Positions 1 through 7,649 are shown, numbered from the stretch's first letter. The stretch: DNA of 32,551 nucleotides from Thermoplasmatota archaeon (GCA_016928095.1 JAFGLL010000007.1:1-32551), one strand, 5' to 3'. Program-made: numbers and translations. Notes: generated by a model from the sequence alone, not told the origin.

Positions 1-1
1 C

Positions 2-88
2 CGCAGGGGGGTTTGCCCCCTCCTCCTACTCTCCCGGGATCAGTTGAAGGGGATACTTGAGGAGGAGAATCCTCCTGAAGAGCCGTAA
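2..88 (+). CDS. possible C-terminal tail of an upstream gene (partial)
   Basis: The frame beginning at base 2 is open from the window edge to a TAA at 86-88 and gives 28 residues that end in an acidic, proline-rich tail (ILEEENPPEEP). Such charged tails follow the membrane anchors of several proteins elsewhere in the window, so this may be the end of a similar protein. All three forward frames are open for at least 40 bases here, so the coding claim is weak, and nothing about function can be said. Confidence 0.25.
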   Translation, partial: RRGVCPLLLLSRDQLKGILEEENPPEEP

Positions 89-166
89 AAATGCATTCAA
101 GTTATGATGTGTTGCATAATCGTCATCTGTATATCATCCGGATGGAGTGCGACCCCAAAATGTGAT

Positions 167-880
167 CTATAGATCTTGTAGAATAATAGATATTTTTTCT
201 TTAAGAGAGCAGGTATCATTATCGGATAGATCGTGGGCTTCAATGGCTTCCGAATCTGATATTGCTTTAGCAACAGCATCTTTGAAAGGGTCATTGAATT
301 TGTGATCATTAACGATAGTAACAATTTTGTCCTTATCGATATTGCAGTTCTTAAAAAGAGAAATAATATCGAACCTGTCCTTTCGAACCTTGTCCAGTAA
401 GAATGGTGTTCCCCCACTAATTTGTATGTCATAGTTCCTATCCCAGGCTGCTTTTACCTTCAGGGTCAACAATGCCTCCGGTGCCGGTATGTAAATTTTC
501 GTTCCATTTAATTCCTTCAAGACCTGATGATCATGTGCTATCTTCCATGGTATTTCGAGGTCCTTCCCATGAACAACATTACGGTCCTCAAGGGTACAGA
601 CATCAAGATATGTGATAGAGTCCGGATTCCCGGCTTCGAGTTCTTTTATCCACTCCATTTCCCCAAATGCTTTTTTCCTTACCTGGTATCCATTATTGGC
701 AAGGTATCGATCGATCACTCTTCCTTTCATTTCTCTTGTGGGTATGACAACATCGATATCCCTTGAACCAAATCCCCTTTGATTATACATGAATACGGCC
801 CAACCGCCTATGATCGTTGGATAATAACCTATGAGCTCGTTCATCCATTGACTGAAGTTGACCATCTCACCAAAAGACAA
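167..880 (-). CDS. nucleotidyltransferase-fold protein, AbiEii-like partner of the upstream regulator
   Basis: About 237 residues with a DNA polymerase beta-type nucleotidyltransferase signature: a Gly-Gly-Trp motif at residues 25-27, then SRDIDVVI with Asp41 and Asp43, and a likely third metal ligand Asp93 (TYLDV). A lysine-rich helix (LKVKAAWDR, 140-148) and KDRFDIISLF (167-176) resemble the C-terminal helices of this superfamily. In AbiE-type systems such a protein transfers nucleotides and acts as the toxin; here that role is inferred from the fold and from the winged-helix gene 32 bases upstream. The start is uncertain: the longest plausible form begins at TTG 880, and an ATG at 865 has a GGTGAG directly before it, unusually close. 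The frame is open further upstream to a stop at 938-940, without an ATG or GTG. The gene is AT-richer than its neighbours. It could instead be a housekeeping small nucleotidyltransferase. Confidence 0.8.
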   Translation of the reverse strand: MSFGEMVNFSQWMNELIGYYPTIIGGWAVFMYNQRGFGSRDIDVVIPTREMKGRVIDRYLANNGYQVRKKAFGEMEWIKELEAGNPDSITYLDVCTLEDRNVVHGKDLEIPWKIAHDHQVLKELNGTKIYIPAPEALLTLKVKAAWDRNYDIQISGGTPFLLDKVRKDRFDIISLFKNCNIDKDKIVTIVNDHKFNDPFKDAVAKAISDSEAIEAHDLSDNDTCSLKEKISIILQDL

Positions 881-912
881 ACTCGTCCATTTCTCGGCAT
901 ATCTGCTCCATT

Positions 913-1650
913 TCAGATCCTCACTCCCCAGATCTTTTCAAGCAATGTTTTCGTGTATGCACTCTTACCATCACAGAACATGTCGATCACGGTCTGCACC
1001 TCACCCGTATATCTGATATCATCATCCTTTCGGAATATTCCATCGAAACATCCTTCTCCAATATTTTCAAGGAAGTCGACCCTGTAGCAGATCATTTTCG
1101 TATGTCCATGGACCGCATTCTTCATATCTTCAATTATTTTTTCTGGAACATCTGAATAGAAGGTGATCTCATCAGGTCTATAGTATGATGATATCTTATC
1201 CATTGCTGTACCCAACGAGAAGACTACTTGATATTTCTTTAATTCGTCGATCACATTATCTTTGTTCGCATCGACATTTAGCTCGAAAAACCTTAGGTCA
1301 TCCATAGATCTGAAAAGCGAGATATATTTCAACAGGCCAATGGGATCTTGCAGGTAATATTTTGGAGATCTCTTTTCTTTGCTCATATCAACATTATCGT
1401 ACCGGTCCATACCAAATCTCATCTCGATTTTGGACCTTTTTTTCACGAAATTATTTTTAATGAGTTCATTGAAGACCTTATTGACCTGTCCGATAGATAT
1501 GTCAGTGATCTCATTACAGGATCTCCATATCATCCTCTGGGAGAACACCTTCTTTTCAAGTACTTGGTTCATGACGATGAATGTCCTTGGTTGGATCTTC
1601 TTCATTTGATCACTTCGAGCTAAATGTTCACCATATAGTGAAATGTTCAT
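913..1650 (-). CDS. winged-helix regulator, AbiEi-like type IV antitoxin
   Basis: 245 residues. The N-terminal part (about 20-75) has a winged helix-turn-helix pattern (FSQRMIWRS, then ISIGQVNKVFNELIKNNFV), followed by YYLQDPIGLLKYISLFRSM (98-116), a block I associate with archaeal AbiEi-family antitoxins and related regulators. The C-terminal half (about 120-245) resembles the dimerisation/effector part of that family. It starts at ATG 1648-1650 and lies just upstream of the nucleotidyltransferase gene, so the two are probably one operon. AbiEi proteins repress their own promoter by binding inverted repeats and counteract the AbiEii nucleotidyltransferase; a perfect inverted repeat overlaps this start codon. 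Composition is AT-rich with Lys, Ile, Asn and Asp abundant, unlike the GC-richer neighbours, which suggests acquisition by transfer. A plain transcription factor paired by chance is the alternative. Confidence 0.75.
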   Translation of the reverse strand: MNISLYGEHLARSDQMKKIQPRTFIVMNQVLEKKVFSQRMIWRSCNEITDISIGQVNKVFNELIKNNFVKKRSKIEMRFGMDRYDNVDMSKEKRSPKYYLQDPIGLLKYISLFRSMDDLRFFELNVDANKDNVIDELKKYQVVFSLGTAMDKISSYYRPDEITFYSDVPEKIIEDMKNAVHGHTKMICYRVDFLENIGEGCFDGIFRKDDDIRYTGEVQTVIDMFCDGKSAYTKTLLEKIWGVRI

Positions 1651-1665
1651 TATTCAATGAACATT
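1623..1665 (-). promoter_or_regulatory. inverted-repeat operator over the start of the AbiEi-like gene
   Basis: AATGTTCATT (1642-1651) and AATGAACATT (1656-1665) form a perfect 10-base inverted repeat with a 4-base spacer, and the left arm contains the start codon. AAATGTTCA occurs again at 1623-1631, and TTCAC/GTGAA (1627-1631, 1638-1642) is a second, shorter inverted repeat. An A/T-rich TATA-like stretch lies at about 1670-1685, at a distance suited to a leaderless transcript. Binding here would block initiation, consistent with autorepression; the binding itself is inferred. Confidence 0.65.
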
Positions 1666-1742
1666 ATATTATTTGAAATTTTTGTTTGGGACATTACCAA
1701 ATAGCATAATGAAGGGTACCAGGTCTTCTCGATTGGTGGTGA

Positions 1743-3218
1743 TCATTCCTCTTTCGGGAACTGGTTCCAGTTCAGGATGAGGTTCTTCGCAGCGGTTATC
1801 TCATCCACCCTGCCCACTGTCGTGGTCTTTGGAGCCGCCGCGAACTCCTCCGCAGTGCAATTCGCGATCTCGAGGAGTGCATCGGAGAAGCGGTCTAGCT
1901 CTTCCATGGTCTCGCTCTCGGTGGGCTCTATCATGAGAGCCTCGGAGACTATGAGCGGGAAGTAATTGGTCGGCGGGTGGAGCCCCCTCTGGGCAAGCTG
2001 TTTGGCAACATCCTTCGCGGAGCCTCCCTTTTCCTTTAGGAAATCCGCGGACGCGACGAACTCATGCTTCGTCGGTGAGCTGAATGGGACCGGATAGACA
2101 CTCTCTATCCTGCTCCTGATATAGGACGCGTTCAGCACGGCAAGCTCCGATGCTCTTTTCAATCCCTCGCCACCAAGGACCTTGATGAACGCCCAGGCAC
2201 GTATCATGATGCCTACGTTCCCGTAGAAGCCTTTCACCTTACCTATCGTGTTCGGCAGGTCATAGTCAAGGATGTAGTCGTTCCCATTCCTGACGATTAC
2301 AGGAACCGGCAGGAAATCCGCCAGCCTCGCAGCCACGGCAACAGGCCCCGATCCGGGACCGCCGCCGCCGTGGGGTGTGGAGAAGGTCTTGTGAAGGTTG
2401 TAGTGCATGATGTCGAAACCCATGTCACCGGGTCTGGCTTTCCCCATGAGCGCATTGAGGTTCGCCCCGTCGTAATAGAGGAGGGCTCCTGCATCGTGGC
2501 AGGCCCGCTGGATAGCGTTGATGTTCCTCTCGAAGATACCCAGGGTGGAAGGGTTCGTGATCATGAAGGCGGCCGTCCTTTCCGATAACGCTCCCTTCAG
2601 GGCCTCCACGTCTACTGTCCCGTCGGGAGCAGATAATATCTCTATGACCTTCAGACCGGCCAGCACAGCAGACGCCGGGTTCGTCCCGTGAGCGGAGTCA
2701 GGGATTATGACCTCGTCCCTGATCGTGTCGCCCCTTGACTCGTGATATTTCTTTGCTATGAGAAGACCCGTGAACTCGCCCGCGGCACCGGCAGCAGGCT
2801 GCAGGGTGCAGGCGGACATTCCGCCGATCTCCGCAAGGGCTTCCTGAAGTTCGTACATCATCCTTAGGACCCCCTGGACCGTATCCTCCGGCTGAAGGGG
2901 GTGCATCCTTCTCAGCGTGGGATGGGATGCGATAACATCGTTGATCTTGGGATTGTACTTCATCGTGCACGATCCAAGCGGATAGATACCGGAGTCTGTC
3001 CCGTAGTTCATCTGGGAGAGCCTCACGTAGTGCCTGATTATCTCGGGCTCCGACAGCTCCGGCAATCTCACATCCTCCCTCGACATACCTTCCGGAACAA
3101 GGTCACGGAGGTCCCTTATATCGTCCCAGGGCGGGAGTGTGGTCCCCACTCTTCCGGGTTTGCCCTTCTCTATGAGAAGAGGCTCGTCGTACCTCGCCTG
3201 CTGGAAAGTGTGCTTCAA
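1743..3218 (-). CDS. gcvPB: glycine dehydrogenase (decarboxylating) subunit 2, P-protein beta
   Basis: This is the PLP-binding half of the archaeal/bacterial two-subunit P-protein, which decarboxylates glycine and passes the aminomethyl group to lipoyl-GcvH. The PLP lysine lies in the motif YNLHKTFSTPHGGGGPGSG; other family blocks are YPLGSCTMKYNPK near the N-terminus, IPDSAHGTNPAS, and YYDGANLNALMG. The start is placed at TTG 3216-3218: GGAGGTGG (about 3223-3230) sits 4-5 bases ahead, and the TTG overlaps the TGA stop of gcvPA as TTGA, the signature of translational coupling. This gives 491 residues starting near the conserved QARYDEPLL block. A longer frame from ATG 3248 would add ten residues overlapping gcvPA. 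It is cotranscribed with gcvPA. The lipoamide dehydrogenase (L-protein) is not in the window. Confidence 0.97.
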   Translation of the reverse strand: MKHTFQQARYDEPLLIEKGKPGRVGTTLPPWDDIRDLRDLVPEGMSREDVRLPELSEPEIIRHYVRLSQMNYGTDSGIYPLGSCTMKYNPKINDVIASHPTLRRMHPLQPEDTVQGVLRMMYELQEALAEIGGMSACTLQPAAGAAGEFTGLLIAKKYHESRGDTIRDEVIIPDSAHGTNPASAVLAGLKVIEILSAPDGTVDVEALKGALSERTAAFMITNPSTLGIFERNINAIQRACHDAGALLYYDGANLNALMGKARPGDMGFDIMHYNLHKTFSTPHGGGGPGSGPVAVAARLADFLPVPVIVRNGNDYILDYDLPNTIGKVKGFYGNVGIMIRAWAFIKVLGGEGLKRASELAVLNASYIRSRIESVYPVPFSSPTKHEFVASADFLKEKGGSAKDVAKQLAQRGLHPPTNYFPLIVSEALMIEPTESETMEELDRFSDALLEIANCTAEEFAAAPKTTTVGRVDEITAAKNLILNWNQFPKEE

Positions 3219-4570
3219 GATACCACCTCCCTTGCTTCCTTCAGACAAAGAACAAGCTTCTCGTAATCCCGATGAGTATGCATCTCGGTCGTGGCAACCG
3301 TGAAGATCCCCTTCAGGGATCCGACCTCCTCGGTAAGGTTGATGCCTGCAAGTACGCCCCTCTTCTCTACGGCCTCAAGGAGGCTGCAGACGTTCCTATC
3401 CACATTGACCGGGAACTCGTTGAAGAAATGTCCATCGAAAGCCGGAGAGGTGAAGCCTTCCAGTTCGTTGATCCTCTCGGCGAGATACCTTGCCCTTGAA
3501 GCAAGCTGGATGCCCAGCTGTCTGAAGCCCGACTTCCCGAGAGTGGAAAGATAGGCGGCAGCCGATATCGAGGTCAGTGCTTCGTTGGTGCAGATGTTCG
3601 AGGTTGCCCTCTCCCTCCTTATGTGCTGCTCTCTTGTGGATAATGTCATGCAGAAGGCCCTTCTTCCTTCGGAATCCCTGGTGGCACCGATTATCCTTCC
3701 CGGCATCTTCCTCACATGCTTCATCGAAGTGGCGAAAATGCCTGTGGACGGCCCTCCATAGCTCATCGGGATCCCCATGGGTTGGGCTTCACCGACCACT
3801 ATATCGGCTCCGTAATCCCCGGGAGCCTTCTGAATGCTCATGGACATCGGGTTCACACCGACAACGTATACTATCTTTGGATCGAGCATCTCCCTTATCC
3901 GGAGGGCGCCCGGATCGAACATCCCCGCAAGGTTCGGTGTCTCGATGTAGACTCCCGATACCTGGTCATTCAGCATCTCCTTCAGTGCATCGAGGTCCAT
4001 GGTCCCCTTATCCTTGAGGAAGGATACCTTCTCCACCTTGATACCCGAACCCCTGATGTAATTCTCGACGACGCAGAGCTTGTCATGGGTGATATATTCG
4101 GGGAGGAGGAACAGGGGCTTGTGATTGATCCTGTTCGACATCAGGATGGCCTCCCCGATCGCAGTGGGCAGGTCGTACATCGACGTGTTGACGGCGTCCA
4201 TATGAAGGAGGTCGGCAATGAGGGACTGATACTCGAAAAGTGCCTGAAGTATCCCCTGGGACATCTCCGGCTGATAGGGGGTATACGAGGTGTAGAGCTC
4301 GGAGCGTGATAGTGCATTATCGACGATGGTGGGTATGAAATGGTCGTAGAACCCTCCGCCAAGGAACATTGGCATGTCGCCTCCTCCTTTTGACCTTTGC
4401 ATCAACTCGTTGGCCTCCCTTGTCACCTCGAGCTCGGAGGCTCCCGGTGGAAGGTTCAGCCGGTCCACTCTCATCGCTTCCGGAATGTCAGAAAACAGGT
4501 CATCGATGGAGTCCAGCTCCATCCTTTTCAGCATCTCCTTCTCGTTGCTGTGATTGGGTAGGTAGTGCAA
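3215..4570 (-). CDS. gcvPA: glycine dehydrogenase (decarboxylating) subunit 1, P-protein alpha
   Basis: 451 residues, normal for the family. Conserved blocks include LGGGFYDHFIPTIV, YTSYTPYQPEMSQGILQALFEYQ and NTSMYDLPTAIGEAILMSNR near the N-terminus, then the GEAQPMGIPMSYGGPSTGIFA region and RRERATSNICTNEAL. This subunit has the PLP-enzyme fold but no PLP lysine; it pairs with GcvPB to form the active glycine decarboxylase. The start is TTG 4568-4570, preceded by GGGTGAT at about 4574-4580 with roughly five bases of spacing. The stop overlaps the TTG of gcvPB. A TATA-like stretch on the minus strand at about 4616-4628 would give a short leader. The gene is divergent from gcvT, with about 0.7 kb between them. 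Confidence 0.97.
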   Translation of the reverse strand: MHYLPNHSNEKEMLKRMELDSIDDLFSDIPEAMRVDRLNLPPGASELEVTREANELMQRSKGGGDMPMFLGGGFYDHFIPTIVDNALSRSELYTSYTPYQPEMSQGILQALFEYQSLIADLLHMDAVNTSMYDLPTAIGEAILMSNRINHKPLFLLPEYITHDKLCVVENYIRGSGIKVEKVSFLKDKGTMDLDALKEMLNDQVSGVYIETPNLAGMFDPGALRIREMLDPKIVYVVGVNPMSMSIQKAPGDYGADIVVGEAQPMGIPMSYGGPSTGIFATSMKHVRKMPGRIIGATRDSEGRRAFCMTLSTREQHIRRERATSNICTNEALTSISAAAYLSTLGKSGFRQLGIQLASRARYLAERINELEGFTSPAFDGHFFNEFPVNVDRNVCSLLEAVEKRGVLAGINLTEEVGSLKGIFTVATTEMHTHRDYEKLVLCLKEAREVVS

Positions 4571-4615
4571 AATATCACCCTGCTCCGGTAGGAACGACCG
4601 GTGTAATCCTCGCCT

Positions 4616-4628
4616 CCATAATAATCCT
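4616..4628 (-). promoter_or_regulatory. putative TATA box of gcvPA-gcvPB
   Basis: On the minus strand this reads as an A/T-rich stretch containing GGATTATTAT. A start of transcription about 25 bases on would leave a leader of roughly 25-30 bases carrying the GGGTGAT ribosome site. It is the best candidate by position and composition only. Confidence 0.35.
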
Positions 4629-4710
4629 TTTCATTGGACGCCATTGACAGGTTGTACTCGTGCAATCGGAGATCCGGTCAAGCAATAATCGTATTGGAGG
4701 TTTTGCATGA

Positions 4711-4920
4711 CATTGCAGAGAGATACCTGAAAATAACAACGATCCTATCGAGAAGATATGGGTCATCATGATCGCAGTGGTCGTGATACTGATCGTTGCC
4801 TCGTTATCATACATATTTGTCATCAGGGAAAAGATATCTGGAAAAAAGGAGGTCGCGGAGGGAACTTCACATGGTTCGGCCGAGGTCCGGGATACATCCC
4901 GTCATGGAAATGAAGAATGA
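4711..4920 (+). pseudogene. relic of a C-terminal membrane anchor from a secreted protein
   Basis: The frame 4711-4920 is open for 69 codons but has no start codon ahead of its hydrophobic segment; an in-frame TGA at 4708-4710 precedes it and TGA ends it. It encodes a polar stretch (EIPENNNDPIEK), one hydrophobic helix (IWVIMIAVVVILIVASLSYI) and a charged tail (REKISGKKEVAEG, ending NEE). This order, polar linker, single helix, basic residues, then an acidic tail, matches the C-termini of the large surface proteins later in the window. The likely reading is the remnant of such a gene whose N-terminal part was lost. An undetected non-standard start, making it a small membrane protein, is less likely. 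Confidence 0.5.
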
Positions 4921-5221
4921 TGAGTCGGAGCACGCTCAGGACAGGTGGTCAACTCGATAGATCACCATGGATCCATTCAGGTAACGGTTTCGGCCATCAT
5001 ACAAATTGAGAGCGAGGGACCTGTCCATGAAGGACCAAAGGAAAGAAATGATTAATCGGGACAGTTCCACACGCTGGAGGACGATCAGTGGTTCACGGAG
5101 CAACATGCGGACCACTCGTCAACCTGATAAGGGATCCTCTCGACGAAACAGCAGGAGAGTGACCCTAGATATGGACTCACATCCTCAATTGTACAACGGT
5201 TAACGGACCTCTGCAAATAGA
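4921..5221 (+). other. spacer between relic and gcvT promoter
   Basis: About 300 bases with no convincing gene. A 65-codon frame at 5006-5203 is Arg/Ser-rich, has no clear ribosome site and resembles nothing I know. The frame that follows the relic (after TGA 4921-4923) stays open for about 43 codons and may be further decayed coding sequence. No glycine riboswitch elements were seen. Confidence 0.4.
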
Positions 5222-5230
5222 TTAAAATAT
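5222..5230 (+). promoter_or_regulatory. TATA box of gcvT-gcvH
   Basis: TTAAAATAT at 5222-5230 is the best archaeal TATA match upstream of gcvT. Transcription would begin near 5250, upstream of the ribosome site at 5267-5273. This argues against the longer gcvT start at 5229, which overlaps the box. Confidence 0.6.
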
Positions 5231-5279
5231 GCATTCCTCGATTGGCCAAAAGACTTTTCTAGACCAAGGAGAGAAAACA

Positions 5280-6356
5280 ATGGCTCCAAAGAGAACACCC
5301 CTTGCCGGGGTACATGAGGAGATGGGCGGGAACATGGTCGATTTTTCCGGTTTCTACCTTCCAACACATTATACGACGATCACGGACGAGCACGAGACCG
5401 TCCGCAACGGGGTCGGGGTTTTTGATGTCTCCCATATGGGGAACTTCAGGTTATGGGGCGACACCGCCACCGGGACCGCGAGCAAGATACTGACCCAGGA
5501 CATCGTGGGAATGAAGATGAAGCAGCTCAAGTACACCCATTTCCTGGACCAGAAGGGAATGATCGTGGACGACATGATCATCGCAAGGATCGGGGAGAAC
5601 CACTATTTCGCGGTACCCAACGCGGCCAAGATCAAGCTGGATTGGGACCATTTCAACAAATACAGACTTTCGGGGACCGCTATGGAGAACCTTTCCGAAG
5701 ACTACGCCATAATCGCTGTGCAAGGGCCAAAGGCCGTGGACGTGATGAGAAAGGTCACGACACACCCCTGCGAGATGAAGTTCTTCAACTGCGATTTCAT
5801 GCATTTTCGGGACCTCGACAAGACATATCTGGTATGGAGGTCCGGATACACCGGTGAGGACGGCTTCGAGCTAATGATCCCCAACGATGACGCTGTACCG
5901 GTCTGGAGATCCATTTTCAAGCATGGTGCCCCCGAAGGCATCAAGCCCATCGGCCTCGGAGCAAGGGACACCCTCAGGCTCGAGAAGTCCCTGCTTCTCT
6001 CGGGACAGGATTTCGACTTCAACCATACATCACTGGAGACCAACGTCGCCTGGGCCGTTAAATGGGACCACGATTTCATCGGTAAAAATGTCCTAATGAA
6101 GCAGAAGGAGGAGGGAATACCCCAAAAGTTCGTGGCATTCCACCTCAAGGACAGGGGCATTCCCAGGACCGGTATGGAACTCTACAAGGACGGAAAGAAG
6201 ATAGGTGACGTGACATCTGGAACAATGATACCCGGAAAGAAGATCGGAATGGGACTGGGTTACGTCAAACCCGAACTTCAGGAATACGGGTCCGAATTCG
6301 ATGTGAGGATCAAGTCCCGGGATGTCCCGGCAGTTGTTGTGAACCCCAGAGCATGA
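5280..6356 (+). CDS. gcvT: aminomethyltransferase, glycine cleavage T-protein
   Basis: 358 residues from ATG 5280. GcvT takes the aminomethyl group from lipoyl-GcvH, releases ammonia and forms 5,10-methylene-tetrahydrofolate (or a tetrahydromethanopterin equivalent in some archaea; the cofactor cannot be told from sequence). Family blocks are present in order: VGVFDVSHMGNF (45-56), KGMIVDDMI (92-100) with the conserved Asp pair 97-98, AVQGPKA, the RSGYTGEDGFEL block and GLGARDTLRLE, then the C-terminal GDVTSGTMIPGKKIGMGLGYV barrel. The start is supported by GGAGAG at 5268-5273 and by a TATA box at 5222-5230. A longer frame from ATG 5229 would add 17 residues but begins inside that TATA box. 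It is followed after 59 bases by gcvH on the same strand. Confidence 0.96.
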   Translation: MAPKRTPLAGVHEEMGGNMVDFSGFYLPTHYTTITDEHETVRNGVGVFDVSHMGNFRLWGDTATGTASKILTQDIVGMKMKQLKYTHFLDQKGMIVDDMIIARIGENHYFAVPNAAKIKLDWDHFNKYRLSGTAMENLSEDYAIIAVQGPKAVDVMRKVTTHPCEMKFFNCDFMHFRDLDKTYLVWRSGYTGEDGFELMIPNDDAVPVWRSIFKHGAPEGIKPIGLGARDTLRLEKSLLLSGQDFDFNHTSLETNVAWAVKWDHDFIGKNVLMKQKEEGIPQKFVAFHLKDRGIPRTGMELYKDGKKIGDVTSGTMIPGKKIGMGLGYVKPELQEYGSEFDVRIKSRDVPAVVVNPRA

Positions 6357-6415
6357 CCGACAATCAAGTTAAATAGAAAGGATATAATGAAAGCAGGAGC
6401 AAAGGAGGCATCTAT

Positions 6416-6829
6416 ATGAGCGATATTTCAGGATTGCATTTCCCGGATGGATTGAAGTATACGAGGACACACGAATGGGCGAAGATCGAGGGCGATGTGG
6501 CGATAGTGGGGATCACGGCCTATGCTACCCATCATCTCACGGACATCGTCTATCTGGAACCGCCGATCGTTGGAGAGAGGGCGGAGCAGAACAAGGAGCT
6601 GCAGCCCGAGGGTGCGGTCGAATCCGTCAAGGCTTCGACACCGATCTATTCACCTTTTTCGGGTGAGATCCTCATGATCAACGATGGGTTGGTGGATTCT
6701 CCCGAGAAGCTGAACGAGGACCCGTACACGAACTGGATCTACAAGGTGAAGATAGAGGACGGATCCGAGATCAAGAACCTTCTGGACCTCGAACCCTACA
6801 GAAAACACTGCGAATCGGAAGAGCACTGA
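6416..6829 (+). CDS. gcvH: glycine cleavage system H protein
   Basis: 137 residues, the usual length. H-protein carries the lipoyl arm that shuttles the aminomethyl intermediate between P-, T- and L-proteins. The lipoylation motif is GAVESVKASTPIYSPFSGEI, with Lys72 the attachment site; the N-terminal YTRTHEWAKIEGDVAIVGIT and ITAYATHHLTDIVYLEPP blocks are typical. AAGGAGG at 6402-6408 stands seven bases from ATG 6416. The gap from gcvT is short; an internal A/T-rich box near 6370-6387 could be a second promoter, but cotranscription is simplest. T-runs follow the stop. Confidence 0.97.
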   Translation: MSDISGLHFPDGLKYTRTHEWAKIEGDVAIVGITAYATHHLTDIVYLEPPIVGERAEQNKELQPEGAVESVKASTPIYSPFSGEILMINDGLVDSPEKLNEDPYTNWIYKVKIEDGSEIKNLLDLEPYRKHCESEEH

Positions 6830-6837
6830 CCGCCTAT

Positions 6838-6900
6838 TTTCCTTTTCATATCTTTCCGATCTTTTTTATTCTTTTTTCTATCATTTTGTATATTTTGTCA
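6838..6900 (+). terminator. T-rich terminator region of gcvT-gcvH
   Basis: Several runs of four to six T (for example near 6864-6878) follow the gcvH stop without a hairpin, the usual form of archaeal intrinsic termination. The region overlaps the 3' end of the convergent acetyltransferase gene. Confidence 0.5.
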
Positions 6901-7649
6901 TAGGATAGTGGAGGGCCGGTCGTCACTTCCTTTCCATCAATGAACAGCCCGCCCGGTATGCCCCATTCCTCCAGGTTCTTCCTGTCCATTGTATCAATGA
7001 TATTGAATTCCACCCTGTCCCCGAGTTCCCTGGATGCCCTCCTCGCTCTCTCCACCACCATATTTCCCGCAGGGCACCAGCCGTTGAGGAAAGCTGTCAC
7101 GTTGACCTTGCCGGGGGTCATACCGGGTTTCTTCCTGGGTCTGATCCATTTTGGATCCTCCACACCATCGGAGAATCCTTTCACAAGAAGGACCATCCCC
7201 TTCTCCTTGTCCACTTTCCGAAATCCATGCTTTTTAAAGAATGAGGCCCGCATCCAGAAAGGCATGGATATTCCCCACGCTGCAATCCCCTTGGCACCCA
7301 ACTTCCTGGCGTCCTCCTCGGCAGCTTTCAAGAGGGCCCGTCCCATGCCTCTCTTTCTGAAATCACCCCTCCCCTTCTTGTATCCGTGGACCCAGATACA
7401 CATGATGAAGTAAAGGTCCTTCCCTTCGATCCATGAGTGCTCAACGGGAAGATATTGTATCATGCCCCCGATCGATCCATTTTCATCCCGGGCAAGCTTG
7501 ACCCTCAATCCCCCATCTTTCATCTTGAGGTACCAGTCCCTCTTGTGTGATCCTGCCTCCTTCATCTCATCGGACCAGTCCTCGAGGCATACGAAGTAAA
7601 GGTCCTCGTTCTCTTCTGTCAGGTCTATGATATCCATTCCTGTCCCCAT
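6846..7649 (-). CDS. GNAT acetyltransferase with C-terminal YoaP/thioredoxin-like domain
   Basis: 267 residues with two domains. Residues 1-158 form a GNAT acyltransferase: the acetyl-CoA loop is RKRGMGRALLKAAEEDA (98-114), and the HGF near 141-143 is typical of the C-terminal strand. Residues about 180-267 look thioredoxin-like: VNVTAFLNGWCPAGN with Cys192, and a cis-proline-type motif IPGGLFIDGK (231-240). The second redox cysteine is absent, so a dithiol oxidoreductase role is unlikely. The combination matches the YoaP-like GNAT family; its substrate is unknown to me. The start is ATG 7647-7649; an ATG five codons in (7635-7637) follows GGGACAGGA and is possible. A minus-strand TATA-like TAATTTTAT at about 7671-7679 fits a nearly leaderless transcript. 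It stands alone, convergent with gcvH. Confidence 0.85.
   Translation of the reverse strand: MGTGMDIIDLTEENEDLYFVCLEDWSDEMKEAGSHKRDWYLKMKDGGLRVKLARDENGSIGGMIQYLPVEHSWIEGKDLYFIMCIWVHGYKKGRGDFRKRGMGRALLKAAEEDARKLGAKGIAAWGISMPFWMRASFFKKHGFRKVDKEKGMVLLVKGFSDGVEDPKWIRPRKKPGMTPGKVNVTAFLNGWCPAGNMVVERARRASRELGDRVEFNIIDTMDRKNLEEWGIPGGLFIDGKEVTTGPPLSYDKIYKMIEKRIKKIGKI

Noticed and set aside
5006-5203. 65-codon plus-strand frame before gcvT
   Set aside because: Arg/Ser-rich composition, no clear ribosome site, and no recognisable motif; probably chance.
4571-5279. Glycine riboswitch near the gcv genes
   Set aside because: Looked for the paired aptamer motifs in the leaders on both strands; the leaders are short and no such elements are visible.
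5229-5279. N-terminal extension of gcvT from ATG 5229
   Set aside because: It starts within the TATA box, while a good ribosome site precedes ATG 5280, where the family-like sequence begins.
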